Source of the DNA: Arsukibacterium perlucidum DSM 18276
GTDB taxonomy: Bacteria; Pseudomonadota; Gammaproteobacteria; Enterobacterales; Alteromonadaceae
Assembly: GCF_000382165.1 (NCBI RefSeq)
Contig: NZ_KB907705.1
Span: forward strand, 96,685-160,684
Direction of reading: 5' to 3'
DNA length: 64,000 nt
Below are positions 24,871 through 33,996 of this stretch, piece by piece; position 1 is the first letter of the stretch, and every line of letters starts with the position of its first letter. Under the pieces are notes generated by a model. It had not been told where the DNA came from and did no database searches. It was given only the letters and a program-made list of their open reading frames with translations. The position numbers were made by a program, and so were the translations under genes.

Positions 24871-27456
24871 ATGCGGAAAAATAATATAAAACGCTGCGCA
24901 CTGGCGGTCAGAATGGCGTTATTGGCCACTGTTGCAACGGCTGCAATACCAGTGTTGGCAACTGACGACGAGGGCGCCAAGGCCGGTGAGGTTGAAGTGA
25001 TTCAAATCAGGGGCATCCGTGCCTCGCAGGAAGCTAACTTAAATGCCAAACGTTATAACGACGGAACTGTCGATATGATAACGGCCGAAGATATTGGTAA
25101 GTTTCCGGATAAAAACGTAGCAGAGTCTTTGCAGCGCATTCCAGGGGTAACCATTCAACGACAATTTGGTGAAGGTGCCGCGGTGTCTATTCGTGGTGCG
25201 GGTGAAGACCTGACGTTGACGACTCTCAACGGCCAGAATGTAGCGTCGACGGGTTGGTTTGTATTAGAACCCGCCAGGCGCAGTTTTAACTATGAGTTAC
25301 TCCCTTCTGAACTTGTTGGTGATTTAGAGGTTTACAAAAGCTCGCAAGCGGATTTAACCGAAGGTGGAGTTGGCGGTACTGTTATCGTTAATACCCGCAA
25401 GCCGTTAGATTTAGATTCTAATACCTATTTTGCCTCGGTAGAGGGTTCTTATCAGTCTGACTCTGGTAGCACGGATCCGCAATTTTCTGGTTTAGGCAGT
25501 TGGAAGAACGACGATGAAACTGTAGGCTTTTTGTTAGCAGCAGTGGCGCAGCAACGCAGTTTGCAACGGCAAGGCAATGAAGCATTCTGGCAGTGGGGTG
25601 CCGGTCCGGTGGCCTTTGAACAGGATCGTAAACGTACTGCTTTTGCCGCTACCTTACAGTATCGGCCAACTGACACCCTGAATGTGGTGCTGAATGTGCT
25701 GGACATGGCAATGGCAGCCGATAATACCAACTATGCATTATGGTTAACTCAGGCTGATACAACCTGGGGTGATACCTCTGCTACAGAAGCCTGGATTGGT
25801 GATCCGGCGCTGGGACAGGGCACCCCGGTAAAAGGGCCTCTGAATGTCGCCTATTACCAGGCCCGGCCACGGGAAGCGACCATGAAATCTCAGGTTTTGG
25901 ATCTGAAGCTGGAGTACCAGGGTGATAACTATCTGGCCAGTATTCATCTGGGTGATACCAGCTCTACCGGCGGTACAGATTTTGAAATGGTAGTGGACGA
26001 TGGCACGGGTGGTACCCCGGTTAATGGTACTTATGATTTTACCGGCGGAGGCCAAAGCTGGAACACGCCAGGTTTTGATCTGGCAACTTATGATCCGGGT
26101 TCATTGGTTATGGGCACAGGCCCGAATTTTAACCGCACACCGAAAAGCGATGATGAAAGCTACATTCAGGGCGATATTGCCTTTGAAGTCGAATACGGCA
26201 TTATCAACGAGCTGAAATTTGGCGCCCGCTATGCCCAGCATAATACCCGCAGCCGCCGCTTTGAATATATTCAGGCTGATGGTTTTAATCCGCAAATTCC
26301 GACTGCTGGTTTAGCGAACGGCTTAATTGATGTCGGCGCTGGTAATTATCAGATTATTCGTTTCGACAGTGAGGCGTTAAAAGACTGGGCTAAAGCCAGT
26401 ATTATTGGTGAAACAGAAGATTTAGGCGCATACAGCGAAATTGATGAAGACAACGCGGCGTTGTATGCGATGGCCAAATTTGGCACCGATGGTGTGCGCG
26501 GTAACTTTGGTTTACGTTATGTCAGCACTGATGCCAGGTCGACCTATTATCTGGATGGCAACCAAACCAGCACTGATGCAAGCTATGCCGAGTTTTTGCC
26601 CAGCTTCAATATAGTGTTTGATTTAGCTGATGATCTGCTGTTGCGGACCTCTGCCGCCCGGGTTATGGCACGGCCACAATATGTGGATATGTATGTTAAC
26701 CCTAATGTTATGGGTACCAACGACGATTTGCCCAATAACCAACGCTGGATTGTCGGTAATGTTGGCTTGCAGCCGTTCGTTGGTAATCAGTTTGATATCG
26801 GTGTTGAATGGTATTTTGATGCCAGCTCGATGGTCTCAGCAGCGCTGTTTGCCAAAGATGTCAAAAACTTTGTCACCGTTACCCGCAGCAATGCCAGTGC
26901 GGCAGAGATCCCGTTCCCGCTGACCAATCCGGATGAACAGGCGTTTGGCTGGATTGTTGAGCAAAAAGGTAATGGTAAAGATGCCACTATTCAGGGGCTG
27001 GAGCTGCAATACCAGCAGGATTTTGGTAATGGTTTTGGTACTATTGTGAACTATACCTATACCGATGCTAAAACTGACCGTGACACCTTTGGCGACCGCA
27101 ACCGGGTGCTCAGTGATAGCTCTCGTCATTCATACAACCTGACCGGCTACTATGAAAACGACGCGGTGCAGCTGCGGCTGGCTTATAACTGGCGCAGTGA
27201 GTATATGATCCGGGAAGCCGGCTCCTACGGCAACCGGTTGCACGATGACTTTGGCAGCCTGGATTTAAGTGCTGTCTGGTCAGTGACAGATAATATCGAT
27301 GTGAAACTGGATGTGAACAACCTGCTGGAAGCCAGCTCCAAACAGTTTGGCAATAATCAGGAGCCGGTGTTCTACAGCGGTTTTGCTCAGGGCTTTCCAC
27401 TCTATGAATATGAGATGGCCCGCCGGATCACTGTGGGTGCCAGCTTCCGGTTCTAA
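24871..27456 (+). CDS. TonB-dependent receptor, probable chitin-oligosaccharide uptake
   Basis: The 861-residue protein has an N-terminal signal peptide (to about residue 30, VLA) and the segment VEVIQIRGIRASQEANL. It also has a plug with FPDKNVAESLQRIPGVTIQR and SSQADLTEGGVGGTVIVNTR, and a barrel ending VGASFRF. The AEDIGKFPDKN phrase is typical of the large proteobacterial group of carbohydrate-type TonB receptors. A NagR operator overlaps its predicted promoter and SapC and halogenase genes follow, which is why I assign chitin or GlcNAc oligosaccharides as ligand. A hairpin at 27485 may end or attenuate transcription before the next genes. Confidence 0.9.
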   Translation: MRKNNIKRCALAVRMALLATVATAAIPVLATDDEGAKAGEVEVIQIRGIRASQEANLNAKRYNDGTVDMITAEDIGKFPDKNVAESLQRIPGVTIQRQFGEGAAVSIRGAGEDLTLTTLNGQNVASTGWFVLEPARRSFNYELLPSELVGDLEVYKSSQADLTEGGVGGTVIVNTRKPLDLDSNTYFASVEGSYQSDSGSTDPQFSGLGSWKNDDETVGFLLAAVAQQRSLQRQGNEAFWQWGAGPVAFEQDRKRTAFAATLQYRPTDTLNVVLNVLDMAMAADNTNYALWLTQADTTWGDTSATEAWIGDPALGQGTPVKGPLNVAYYQARPREATMKSQVLDLKLEYQGDNYLASIHLGDTSSTGGTDFEMVVDDGTGGTPVNGTYDFTGGGQSWNTPGFDLATYDPGSLVMGTGPNFNRTPKSDDESYIQGDIAFEVEYGIINELKFGARYAQHNTRSRRFEYIQADGFNPQIPTAGLANGLIDVGAGNYQIIRFDSEALKDWAKASIIGETEDLGAYSEIDEDNAALYAMAKFGTDGVRGNFGLRYVSTDARSTYYLDGNQTSTDASYAEFLPSFNIVFDLADDLLLRTSAARVMARPQYVDMYVNPNVMGTNDDLPNNQRWIVGNVGLQPFVGNQFDIGVEWYFDASSMVSAALFAKDVKNFVTVTRSNASAAEIPFPLTNPDEQAFGWIVEQKGNGKDATIQGLELQYQQDFGNGFGTIVNYTYTDAKTDRDTFGDRNRVLSDSSRHSYNLTGYYENDAVQLRLAYNWRSEYMIREAGSYGNRLHDDFGSLDLSAVWSVTDNIDVKLDVNNLLEASSKQFGNNQEPVFYSGFAQGFPLYEYEMARRITVGASFRF

Positions 27457-27484
27457 CAACAAATGCCTTGATATATAACTAAAC

Positions 27485-27508
27485 AAAGGGAAGGGCAACC
27501 TTCCCTTT
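27485..27508 (+). terminator. hairpin after the TonB receptor gene
   Basis: AAAGGGAAGG and CCTTCCCTTT form a 10-bp stem with a GCAA loop, followed by TTG. It lies 28 bp after the receptor stop and 85 bp before sapC. It may act as a terminator or as an attenuator that keeps the receptor mRNA more abundant than the downstream genes. Confidence 0.65.
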
Positions 27509-27592
27509 TGCGGTTTGTTCTGAGCATACTTTATATTCGACTTGAGCAAAATTATAACGACAACTGCGACAGCAGGACGAAATGAGGTTGAA

Positions 27593-28318
27593 ATGACAGC
27601 GATCAGACCCCTAACCAAAGAAGCGCATGGCCATCTGCGGCTGAGCAATGAACAGGATGTATCGCATGTTGCTGGCCAGCAACTGTTGCCGCTGCTGGCA
27701 ACCGAGTTTGTCAGAGCCGCCAGCGAGTACCCGATAGTTTTTGTTAAAAATAGCGAGAGCGGCCAGTTTCAGGCTGTGTTACTGGCTGCGTTGGCGGAAG
27801 GTCGCAATGAGTTTGTGTTGGGTAAGCAGTGGCAGGGACAGTATATGCCAGAGGTGCTGCGCTACTATCCGCTTTGTCTGGCTCTTGATCCACAGGACGA
27901 AGGCCAGCTGGTGGTAGCGTTAAATGAAAGCTCGCCGCGGTTAAATAGTCAGCAGGGACAGCCGCTGTTTAATCAGGACGGGACAGAGAGCCGATTTTTA
28001 GAAGATAATAAGCGGGGGCTGGCGGGGTATTTTGACGCGCAGCAGCTCACCGGAGTATTTATTGCCAGACTGGCAGAGTTGTCGCTGTTAAGCCCGCAGC
28101 AACTTAGTGTCAGCATCCATGGCCAGCCCCAGCAGTTAAATGGCCTGTATGTAATTGATGAAGTAAAGTTAAATACACTGGCCAGTGCAGATTTTTCCGA
28201 GCTGCGGCAGCGCGGTTTTTTGCCGGCAATTTATGCGCACTTGTTATCTTTGCACAGGCTGCGCCATTTGGTGGACCGGGCTGCCAGCCAGCAGGTTCAA
28301 TCCCGGCTGCCACACTAA
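27593..28318 (+). CDS. SapC-family protein (first copy)
   Basis: I chose ATG 27593 (241 residues) because GAGG precedes it by 5 bases; the upstream TTG frame from 27542 lacks a good site. SapC (PF07277) proteins have no known activity; the name comes from an S-layer-associated gene of Campylobacter. The family blocks are LLATEFVRAASEYPIVFVKN, YMPEVLRYYPLCL and LFNQDGTESRFL. Near the end comes LNGLYVIDEVKLNTL and the LSLHRLRHLV helix. In Alteromonadales, Xanthomonadales and Caulobacterales such genes often sit beside carbohydrate TonB receptors and tryptophan-halogenase-like genes, as here. A diverged second copy lies at 33216. Confidence 0.85.
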   Translation: MTAIRPLTKEAHGHLRLSNEQDVSHVAGQQLLPLLATEFVRAASEYPIVFVKNSESGQFQAVLLAALAEGRNEFVLGKQWQGQYMPEVLRYYPLCLALDPQDEGQLVVALNESSPRLNSQQGQPLFNQDGTESRFLEDNKRGLAGYFDAQQLTGVFIARLAELSLLSPQQLSVSIHGQPQQLNGLYVIDEVKLNTLASADFSELRQRGFLPAIYAHLLSLHRLRHLVDRAASQQVQSRLPH

Positions 28319-28345
28319 AACACAGGGCCCTGAACGGAGTAGCAA

Positions 28346-29899
28346 ATGGCAGCAGCGACCAGGATCAAGCACATTTTGGTAGTCGGCGGTGGCACTGCTG
28401 GCTGGCTTAGCGCCTGCCATCTGGCGCGCCACCTGCAGTGTCAGCAACCGGGCAGTGTGCAGGTGACCTTACTGGAATCTGCTGATATTCCCACTATCGG
28501 AGTCGGTGAGGGCACAGTGCCGGCCATCCGCCAAAGTTTGCAGCATCTGGGGATCAGCGAAACTGATTTTATCAGAGAGTGTGACGCCACCTTTAAACAA
28601 GGGATTAAATTTGTTGGCTGGCGCAAGGCAAACGGGGGCCAGCGCCATCACTATTATCATCCGTTCGATTACCCCGAGCAGCAGCCGATAGCACTGACTC
28701 CCTATTATTTACTTAAACCTGGCCCGGATAATTACGTAAATCGCTTAACCATTCAGGGCCAGGTTTGCGATGCCGGTCTGGCGCCGAAAACCATCAGTCC
28801 CCCCGAGTATGATGGCTTGTGCAATTATGCCTATCATCTGGATGCTGCCAGATTTGCGGCGTTTTTAACCCGTCATGCTACTGAAAAGCTGGGGGTTAAT
28901 CATATAAAAGCCAATGTTAGCGCAGTGCGTCAGAATGCTGATGGCAGTATTGCCAGTGTTATGACCGACAGCGTTGGCGAAGTATCCGCTGATTTTTTTG
29001 TTGATTGCACCGGTTTTCGAAGCTTATTGCTGGGTGACACCCTGCAGGTACCCTTTATCAGCAAAAATGATATTTTGCTGGCAGACAACGCGGTGGCGCT
29101 GCAAATGCCTTATGCCACAGCCGATAGCCCGATTGCCAGCTATACCATCGCCAGTGCGCAGAATGCTGGCTGGATCTGGGATATTGGTCTGAGTAAGCGC
29201 CGCGGCACCGGTTATGTTTACAGTAGCCAGTTTGCTGATGCTGAAACGGCAGAGCAAACCTTACGCCAGTATCTGGGCCCTGCTGCAGCAGAGTTGCCAT
29301 GCCGGCATATCCCAATGCAGGTAGGTTACCGGCAGTCGTTCTGGCAGAAGAACTGCGTTGCGATTGGCTTGTCCCAGGGTTTTGTTGAGCCACTGGAGGC
29401 TACCGGACTGCTGGTTTATGATGCTGCCGCCCGCTATCTGGCAGAGATTTTGCCACTCGACACGCGGTTGCTGGCTGCGGCTGCCGCTGAGTTTGATCAG
29501 CATGTGCATTATGCCTGGGACCGGGTCATTGATTTTATTAAGCTGCACTATTTACTTTCAGACCTTGATGACATCGGGTTCTGGCACGCAAACCGGCTGC
29601 CAGAAACGGTACCTGCCAGCTTGCAGACCAAGCTGGAGCGCTGGCAACAGCAACTGCCCAGCCAGTACGATTTTGCCAGCCGGTTTGAAATTTTTAATCT
29701 GGATAACTACCTGTATGTGCTGTATGGCATGGATTTCTATACTGATTTAACGTTGCGGCAAAGCTGTTATCCACATGGGGCTGCAGCGGAACGTTATTTT
29801 GGCCAGATCCGGCAGCAGGCCAGCCAGGCAGTCCGGCAACTACCGGCCCATCGCCAGTTATTAGCGCAAATTCAGCAGTATCGCCTGCAAACAATTTAG
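28346..29899 (+). CDS. flavin-dependent tryptophan-halogenase-family protein (first copy)
   Basis: The 517-residue protein has an FAD-binding GGGTAGW loop at residues 14-20 and GVGEGTVPAIR in the second flavin motif. The family catalytic Lys is present as Lys84 (CDATFKQGIKF). The halogenase signature WxWxIP is altered to WIWDIG (residues 276-281). QGFVEPLEATGLLV is the conserved C-terminal flavin contact. Enzymes of this fold halogenate indole-like rings with reduced FAD, chloride or bromide and oxygen. Members next to TonB receptors have no established natural substrate. It is 27 bp downstream of sapC and 10 bp upstream of its paralogue. No flavin reductase gene is evident nearby. Confidence 0.88.
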   Translation: MAAATRIKHILVVGGGTAGWLSACHLARHLQCQQPGSVQVTLLESADIPTIGVGEGTVPAIRQSLQHLGISETDFIRECDATFKQGIKFVGWRKANGGQRHHYYHPFDYPEQQPIALTPYYLLKPGPDNYVNRLTIQGQVCDAGLAPKTISPPEYDGLCNYAYHLDAARFAAFLTRHATEKLGVNHIKANVSAVRQNADGSIASVMTDSVGEVSADFFVDCTGFRSLLLGDTLQVPFISKNDILLADNAVALQMPYATADSPIASYTIASAQNAGWIWDIGLSKRRGTGYVYSSQFADAETAEQTLRQYLGPAAAELPCRHIPMQVGYRQSFWQKNCVAIGLSQGFVEPLEATGLLVYDAAARYLAEILPLDTRLLAAAAAEFDQHVHYAWDRVIDFIKLHYLLSDLDDIGFWHANRLPETVPASLQTKLERWQQQLPSQYDFASRFEIFNLDNYLYVLYGMDFYTDLTLRQSCYPHGAAAERYFGQIRQQASQAVRQLPAHRQLLAQIQQYRLQTI

Positions 29900-29909
29900 G
29901 TAAGGTAAT

Positions 29910-31427
29910 ATGAACCCGGACAAAATGAAAACCCTGACCATTGTTGGTGGTGGTGCTGCCGGCTGGATGACCGCCATTTATTTAAATAAAGTATTTAACA
30001 GTCAGCAGCCAAATTTTCAGATCAACGTTATTGAAAGCCCGGACATTGGCATTATCGGGGTTGGTGAAGCGACCGTGCATAGTATCCGCTACTTTTTCGC
30101 TGCGATGGGGCTGGATGAAAACGAGCTGTTGCGGGCAACTCATGCCACCCTGAAAACTGGCATTATGTTTCGCAACTGGATGAAACCGGTAGCGGGCCAG
30201 GTACATCAGTATTTTCATCCGTTTGAACAACAGCAGCTTGGACAGGAGCTGGATATGTCAAGTTGCTGGTTACTGGGGGCGCGTTACCGGCAGGAGCGTT
30301 ATGATGAAGGTGTCAGTATCAGCGCTCATTTGATCAAGCAGGGCCATGGCCCGAAAGCACGGCAATCGGCGCCTTATCAGGCTGTAGTGCCATACGGCTA
30401 TCATTTAGATGCGGTGTTGCTGGCGCGGTTTTTACGGGATAGCGCTGTTGCTGCCGGGGTGGCGCATATTGCAGATACTATCGTCGATGTCAGCGTAGCT
30501 GACGGCAATATCAGTGCGGTTTATTCAACAACTGCCAGTTATCAGGCGGATATCTTTATTGATGCTACCGGCTTTAAAGGTCTGTTGATAGAGGCGTTAC
30601 AACAGAATAACTGGCAATCCTTTGCTGATGCCTTACCCTGCAATAAGGCCGTAGCTATCCAACGGCCTCACAGCGACGATTATCAGCCTAAGCCTTACAC
30701 TGTGGCCACCGGGCTAAGCAATGGCTGGGCCTGGCAAATTGATTTAAGCAGCCGCCAGGGCACCGGCTATGTTTATGATGGCAATCGTTTAACGCCTGAA
30801 CAAGCTGAGCAGGAGCTGAGAGCCTGGTTAGGGCCAGAGGCCGCTGAACTGCAGGCCCGTCATCTGGAAATGAAAGTGGGTTGCCGGCAGCAGTTCTGGC
30901 TGGGTAATTGTATTGCGATTGGCCTTGCTGGTGGCTTTATTGAGCCGCTGGAGTCAACCGGGTTGCACTTAATCAACCTGGGTGCCCGTTTACTCAGCAC
31001 GCACTTGTCGCAGGGCACAGTTGCTCAGACTGTACGCGATTCATACAATACAGCGATGAACGGCTTTTATCAGGATTTAAAGCAGTTTATTGTGCTGCAT
31101 TATTGCCTGACTGACCGGGATGACACCGATTTCTGGCGCCAGGCGCAGGCAACTGCAGCCAGTTGCGCTGGCTTGCCGGAAAAGCTGCAATTGTGGCGGC
31201 ATAAAATTTGTGAGTATCACGATTTAGCCGGCGGCTACGCCACCACTTTTACAGATGAAAATTACCGTTATATTCTGTATGGCATGCAGCACTATCCTGC
31301 ATTGCAATTTCAATCTGGCGAAGGGTTGCAGCAACCCTTCACCCAATTACAGCACAGGGTGCAGCAGGTATTGCAACGCACGGTGCCACATGCTGACTAT
31401 CTGCAGCAACTGGCGCAGCAATCCTAG
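29910..31427 (+). CDS. flavin-dependent tryptophan-halogenase-family protein (second copy)
   Basis: This 505-residue paralogue of the preceding gene has GGGAAGW at residues 13-19, GVGEATVHSIR and the candidate catalytic Lys82 (THATLKTGIMF). The WxWxIP signature reads WAWQID (residues 273-278). GGFIEPLESTGLHLI is the flavin contact. Sequence similarity to the first copy is clear but partial, so the duplication is old. The same-strand spacing (10 bp) implies co-translation and perhaps a heteromeric or sequential action. The gene ends just before the convergent sulfotransferase gene (4-bp overlap at 31424-31427). Confidence 0.88.
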   Translation: MNPDKMKTLTIVGGGAAGWMTAIYLNKVFNSQQPNFQINVIESPDIGIIGVGEATVHSIRYFFAAMGLDENELLRATHATLKTGIMFRNWMKPVAGQVHQYFHPFEQQQLGQELDMSSCWLLGARYRQERYDEGVSISAHLIKQGHGPKARQSAPYQAVVPYGYHLDAVLLARFLRDSAVAAGVAHIADTIVDVSVADGNISAVYSTTASYQADIFIDATGFKGLLIEALQQNNWQSFADALPCNKAVAIQRPHSDDYQPKPYTVATGLSNGWAWQIDLSSRQGTGYVYDGNRLTPEQAEQELRAWLGPEAAELQARHLEMKVGCRQQFWLGNCIAIGLAGGFIEPLESTGLHLINLGARLLSTHLSQGTVAQTVRDSYNTAMNGFYQDLKQFIVLHYCLTDRDDTDFWRQAQATAASCAGLPEKLQLWRHKICEYHDLAGGYATTFTDENYRYILYGMQHYPALQFQSGEGLQQPFTQLQHRVQQVLQRTVPHADYLQQLAQQS

Positions 31428-32914
31428 CAGCGGTTTAATCTTAACTGCAGTTGCTGCTGATACTGGCTGATGTCAGGTGCCAGCATGTCTGCCAGGGTGG
31501 CCAGTTGCGGTTGATAGTGCTGCCAAAAACCTATGTGATTACTAAAAATTGGCTGGCGTACCTGGGTGCTGCTAACAGTAAACACGGCCCGCGGGTTGTG
31601 CTGAAATGCCAGGCAGCTGTCTGCCCAGTCTAAACCGATAAACTGCAGTAAGCTGGCTGTTTCTGCTTGTTGCTGCAGGATCAGCGCTTCATAAGGTAGC
31701 TGATAAATCCGCCCGGGCAGCAATTGCCGCCACTGACGCATTAACGCCTGATAAGCCTGATATATTTCTGCCAGCTCAGTCAGGCTGTAACTAAAAGCAA
31801 TACCATCGGCAAATAACTGTTTGTAGCAGCTAAACAGCGTATCCATTGGCTGGCGCTGGCAATGGATAATTTTGGCCTGTGGCAGTGCTTTGGCAATAAT
31901 GCCAATGGCTTTGTAGTTAAGCGGCATTTTGTCGGTAAAGTAGCCGTTAGCATGCAAGTGACGGGTTCGCTCCAGGTAGCACTGGCCCAGTTGCTGCCAC
32001 TGCGCTTCGCTCATACTGGCTGCCCAAAGTGGGAAAGGTAGTTGTTGCTGGGGCTGACTCAGCACCTCTTTGGTGGCCTGCGCCAGTTCAAACATTTCGT
32101 CTCCGGCACTGACCGCCGGATGACTGGATAATATTTGTTCTACCAGGGTGCTGCCTGAGCGGGGCAGGCCACAGATAAAAATAGGGGTAACCTCAGCAGT
32201 ACCGGCCGGGTCGAATGTTAATTGCGCAAATGGCAGGCTGCTGCGCTGGTGCTCTGCAAGTTCTGCTGCATGGTTATACGGTAAACTCCGTCGCTTGGCC
32301 GCTGCGCCCGCGTTTAGCTCAGCAAAGCTATCGGCATAGTGGCCCTGAAACTCCAGTGCCCTGGCCAACGCATAATGCAATTGCGCCCTGGCGTTGTCGG
32401 GTAGTGCGGTGGTGGCCAGCAGCTGCCTCAGCTGAGCTATATCAGTTGTTGTCGGCTGTTTTAATAGGTCAGCTCTTAACCAGTATGCTTCATATAAGGT
32501 TGGTGTCAGTGCTATTGCCTGATTAAAGACTGTCAGCGCTGCAGCAAAATCTGCCGTTTCTTTGTAAAGCAAACCAAGTTGCAATTGCAATTCAGCCCAG
32601 GCCGGGTATTGCTTTATTGCATCCTGTATTAAAGCGATAGCTTCCGGGTGACGTTGCAGCTGACGCAATGCCATATAGGCAGCCTGAATAGCGGCTTTAA
32701 ATTCGGGGAGTTGTTGTCTGGCCTGAATACCGGCTTGCGCCAGCAACTGATAGTCAGCGGCAAGCCGATGCAGCTCAAATAACATATGCCAGGCATTCAG
32801 GTTGGCCGGTTGTTGCTGCAGCACCTGCTGGTTCAGGGCGATTGCCTGCTGGTATTCACTGCAACGCATTAGTCTGGCGGCTTCTGCCAGTTGTTGTTCG
32901 GGCGTTAAAGTCAT
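31424..32914 (-). CDS. TPR-repeat sulfotransferase-like protein
   Basis: The 496-residue protein has tetratricopeptide repeats in residues about 1-210 (for example AELQLQLGLLYKETADFAAA). A sulfotransferase domain starts at residue 245 with FICGLPRSGSTLVEQILSSH, the 5'-phosphosulfate loop of the Sulfotransfer_3 type. SKNH-type motifs are replaced by AKIIHCQRQPMDTLFSCY, the 3'-phosphate-binding strand. The domain transfers sulfate from PAPS to a hydroxyl or a tyrosine. The acceptor is unknown. A NagR operator lies 44 bp upstream of its start, and it shares the locus with SapC and the halogenases. This suggests a common modification of a substrate or of a surface protein during chitin use. Confidence 0.82.
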   Translation of the reverse strand: MTLTPEQQLAEAARLMRCSEYQQAIALNQQVLQQQPANLNAWHMLFELHRLAADYQLLAQAGIQARQQLPEFKAAIQAAYMALRQLQRHPEAIALIQDAIKQYPAWAELQLQLGLLYKETADFAAALTVFNQAIALTPTLYEAYWLRADLLKQPTTTDIAQLRQLLATTALPDNARAQLHYALARALEFQGHYADSFAELNAGAAAKRRSLPYNHAAELAEHQRSSLPFAQLTFDPAGTAEVTPIFICGLPRSGSTLVEQILSSHPAVSAGDEMFELAQATKEVLSQPQQQLPFPLWAASMSEAQWQQLGQCYLERTRHLHANGYFTDKMPLNYKAIGIIAKALPQAKIIHCQRQPMDTLFSCYKQLFADGIAFSYSLTELAEIYQAYQALMRQWRQLLPGRIYQLPYEALILQQQAETASLLQFIGLDWADSCLAFQHNPRAVFTVSSTQVRQPIFSNHIGFWQHYQPQLATLADMLAPDISQYQQQLQLRLNRC

Positions 32915-32957
32915 TAAATTGGGTCGGAAAAGTGCTTTATGCTATCTAAACCTAGCC

Positions 32958-32971
32958 TGACAGCGTTGTCA
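32958..32971. promoter_or_regulatory. NagR operator between the sulfotransferase gene and the second sapC
   Basis: TGACAGCGTTGTCA is identical to the dyad at 24803 and sits in the 301-bp divergent region 32915-33215. It is 44 bp from the sulfotransferase start and 245 bp from sapC, so the sulfotransferase gene is the closer target. I see nothing else firm in that region. Confidence 0.75.
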
Positions 32972-33215
32972 ATTACTGTGCTGCGATGTCGATTGCTGCT
33001 TTTTAGAACAGCCGGAAATATTTTTTTAAATTTGGCAGCAGCTTAGCCGGTTTTGTGGTGGTAAATCCACATTCAGCTGTTGATTCGGCGCCGCTCTTAC
33101 CGCAAGATAAGGCCCGTACGCCAGTGAAGCAGATGGAGGCAGCGTATACAGCTGCTGCAAAATACTAACACCACAATCAGCTGGTATCTTAAAATCCCAT
33201 AACAATGAGTTATCT

Positions 33216-33926
33216 ATGGAACAGAATAAAGTAGTCGCGCTAAATAAAGAACAACACGCCAAGACCAAAATAAGCAATGTTAATGCGTTCAGCCATATTG
33301 CCAATCAACATATGCTGCCAATAGTCGTTCAGGAATTCGTGGTTGCTGGTGCTGAATTTCCGGTTGTATTTGTCAAAGATGGTCAGAATGACAGCTATCA
33401 GCCGGTAGTATTACTGGGCTTAGCGGCAAACCAGAATCTGGTAATTGAAGATGGTAAATGGCAGGCATTGTATGTACCGCGTGTAGCGCGCAATTATCCA
33501 TTGGTGCTGGTTCAGCCTGAGCCAAACAGCGACCGCTTAGTGGTAGCGTTAGACGAAGCATCAGATCGGGTAAATGAAACCGACGGTGTGCCATTATTTA
33601 AAGAGGATGGCAGCGAAACTGACTTTCTGAATGATCGGAAAAAACAAATGGGTGAGTTTGTTGAATTCAGCCGGATGACCCGTGGTTTCAGTGAAAAGCT
33701 GAAGAACCTTGATTTGATTAAGGAGCAGGTGTTAACCATTACTATAGACGGTGAGCCGCGTAATATTAATGGCATCCATATGGTCGACGAGAAGAAGCTG
33801 AATGAGCTGAGCAACGAGGTATTCCTTGAGCTGCGTCAGTTGGGTTTCCTGACAGCTATTTATGCCCACCTGATGTCTTTACAACATACTCAGAAGCTGG
33901 TGCAAAAGCTGGCTAAACCGGCCTGA
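33216..33926 (+). CDS. SapC-family protein (second copy)
   Basis: The 236-residue product shares with the first copy (27593) the blocks QEFVVAGAEFPVVFVKD, YVPRVARNYPLVLV, LFKEDGSETDFLND, INGIHMVDEKKLNEL and LMSLQHTQKLV. It is therefore a paralogue with unknown molecular function. It is a single gene bounded by the divergent sulfotransferase on one side and a terminator on the other. It may be under NagR control through the dyad at 32958, though the distance is long. Two SapC genes in one nag locus is notable. Confidence 0.85.
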   Translation: MEQNKVVALNKEQHAKTKISNVNAFSHIANQHMLPIVVQEFVVAGAEFPVVFVKDGQNDSYQPVVLLGLAANQNLVIEDGKWQALYVPRVARNYPLVLVQPEPNSDRLVVALDEASDRVNETDGVPLFKEDGSETDFLNDRKKQMGEFVEFSRMTRGFSEKLKNLDLIKEQVLTITIDGEPRNINGIHMVDEKKLNELSNEVFLELRQLGFLTAIYAHLMSLQHTQKLVQKLAKPA

Positions 33927-33943
33927 TTACTGCGTCTGATCTG

Positions 33944-33972
33944 AAAAACGGCACCGTAAAGGTGCCGTTTTT
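33944..33972. terminator. bidirectional terminator between sapC and the hexosaminidase gene
   Basis: AAAAACGGCACC and GGTGCCGTTTTT form a perfect 12-bp stem with a GTAAA loop. A-run and T-run flanks make it usable from both strands; the genes converge on it from both sides. Confidence 0.9.
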
Positions 33973-33996
33973 GGTTCGGCAGCTGAGTTGTCAGAT

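Noticed and set aside
27590..27606. ATGACAGCGATCAG at the start of the first sapC as a NagR site
   Set aside because: Only the first half matches the dyad; the second half lacks the TTGTCA arm, and it lies on the start codon.
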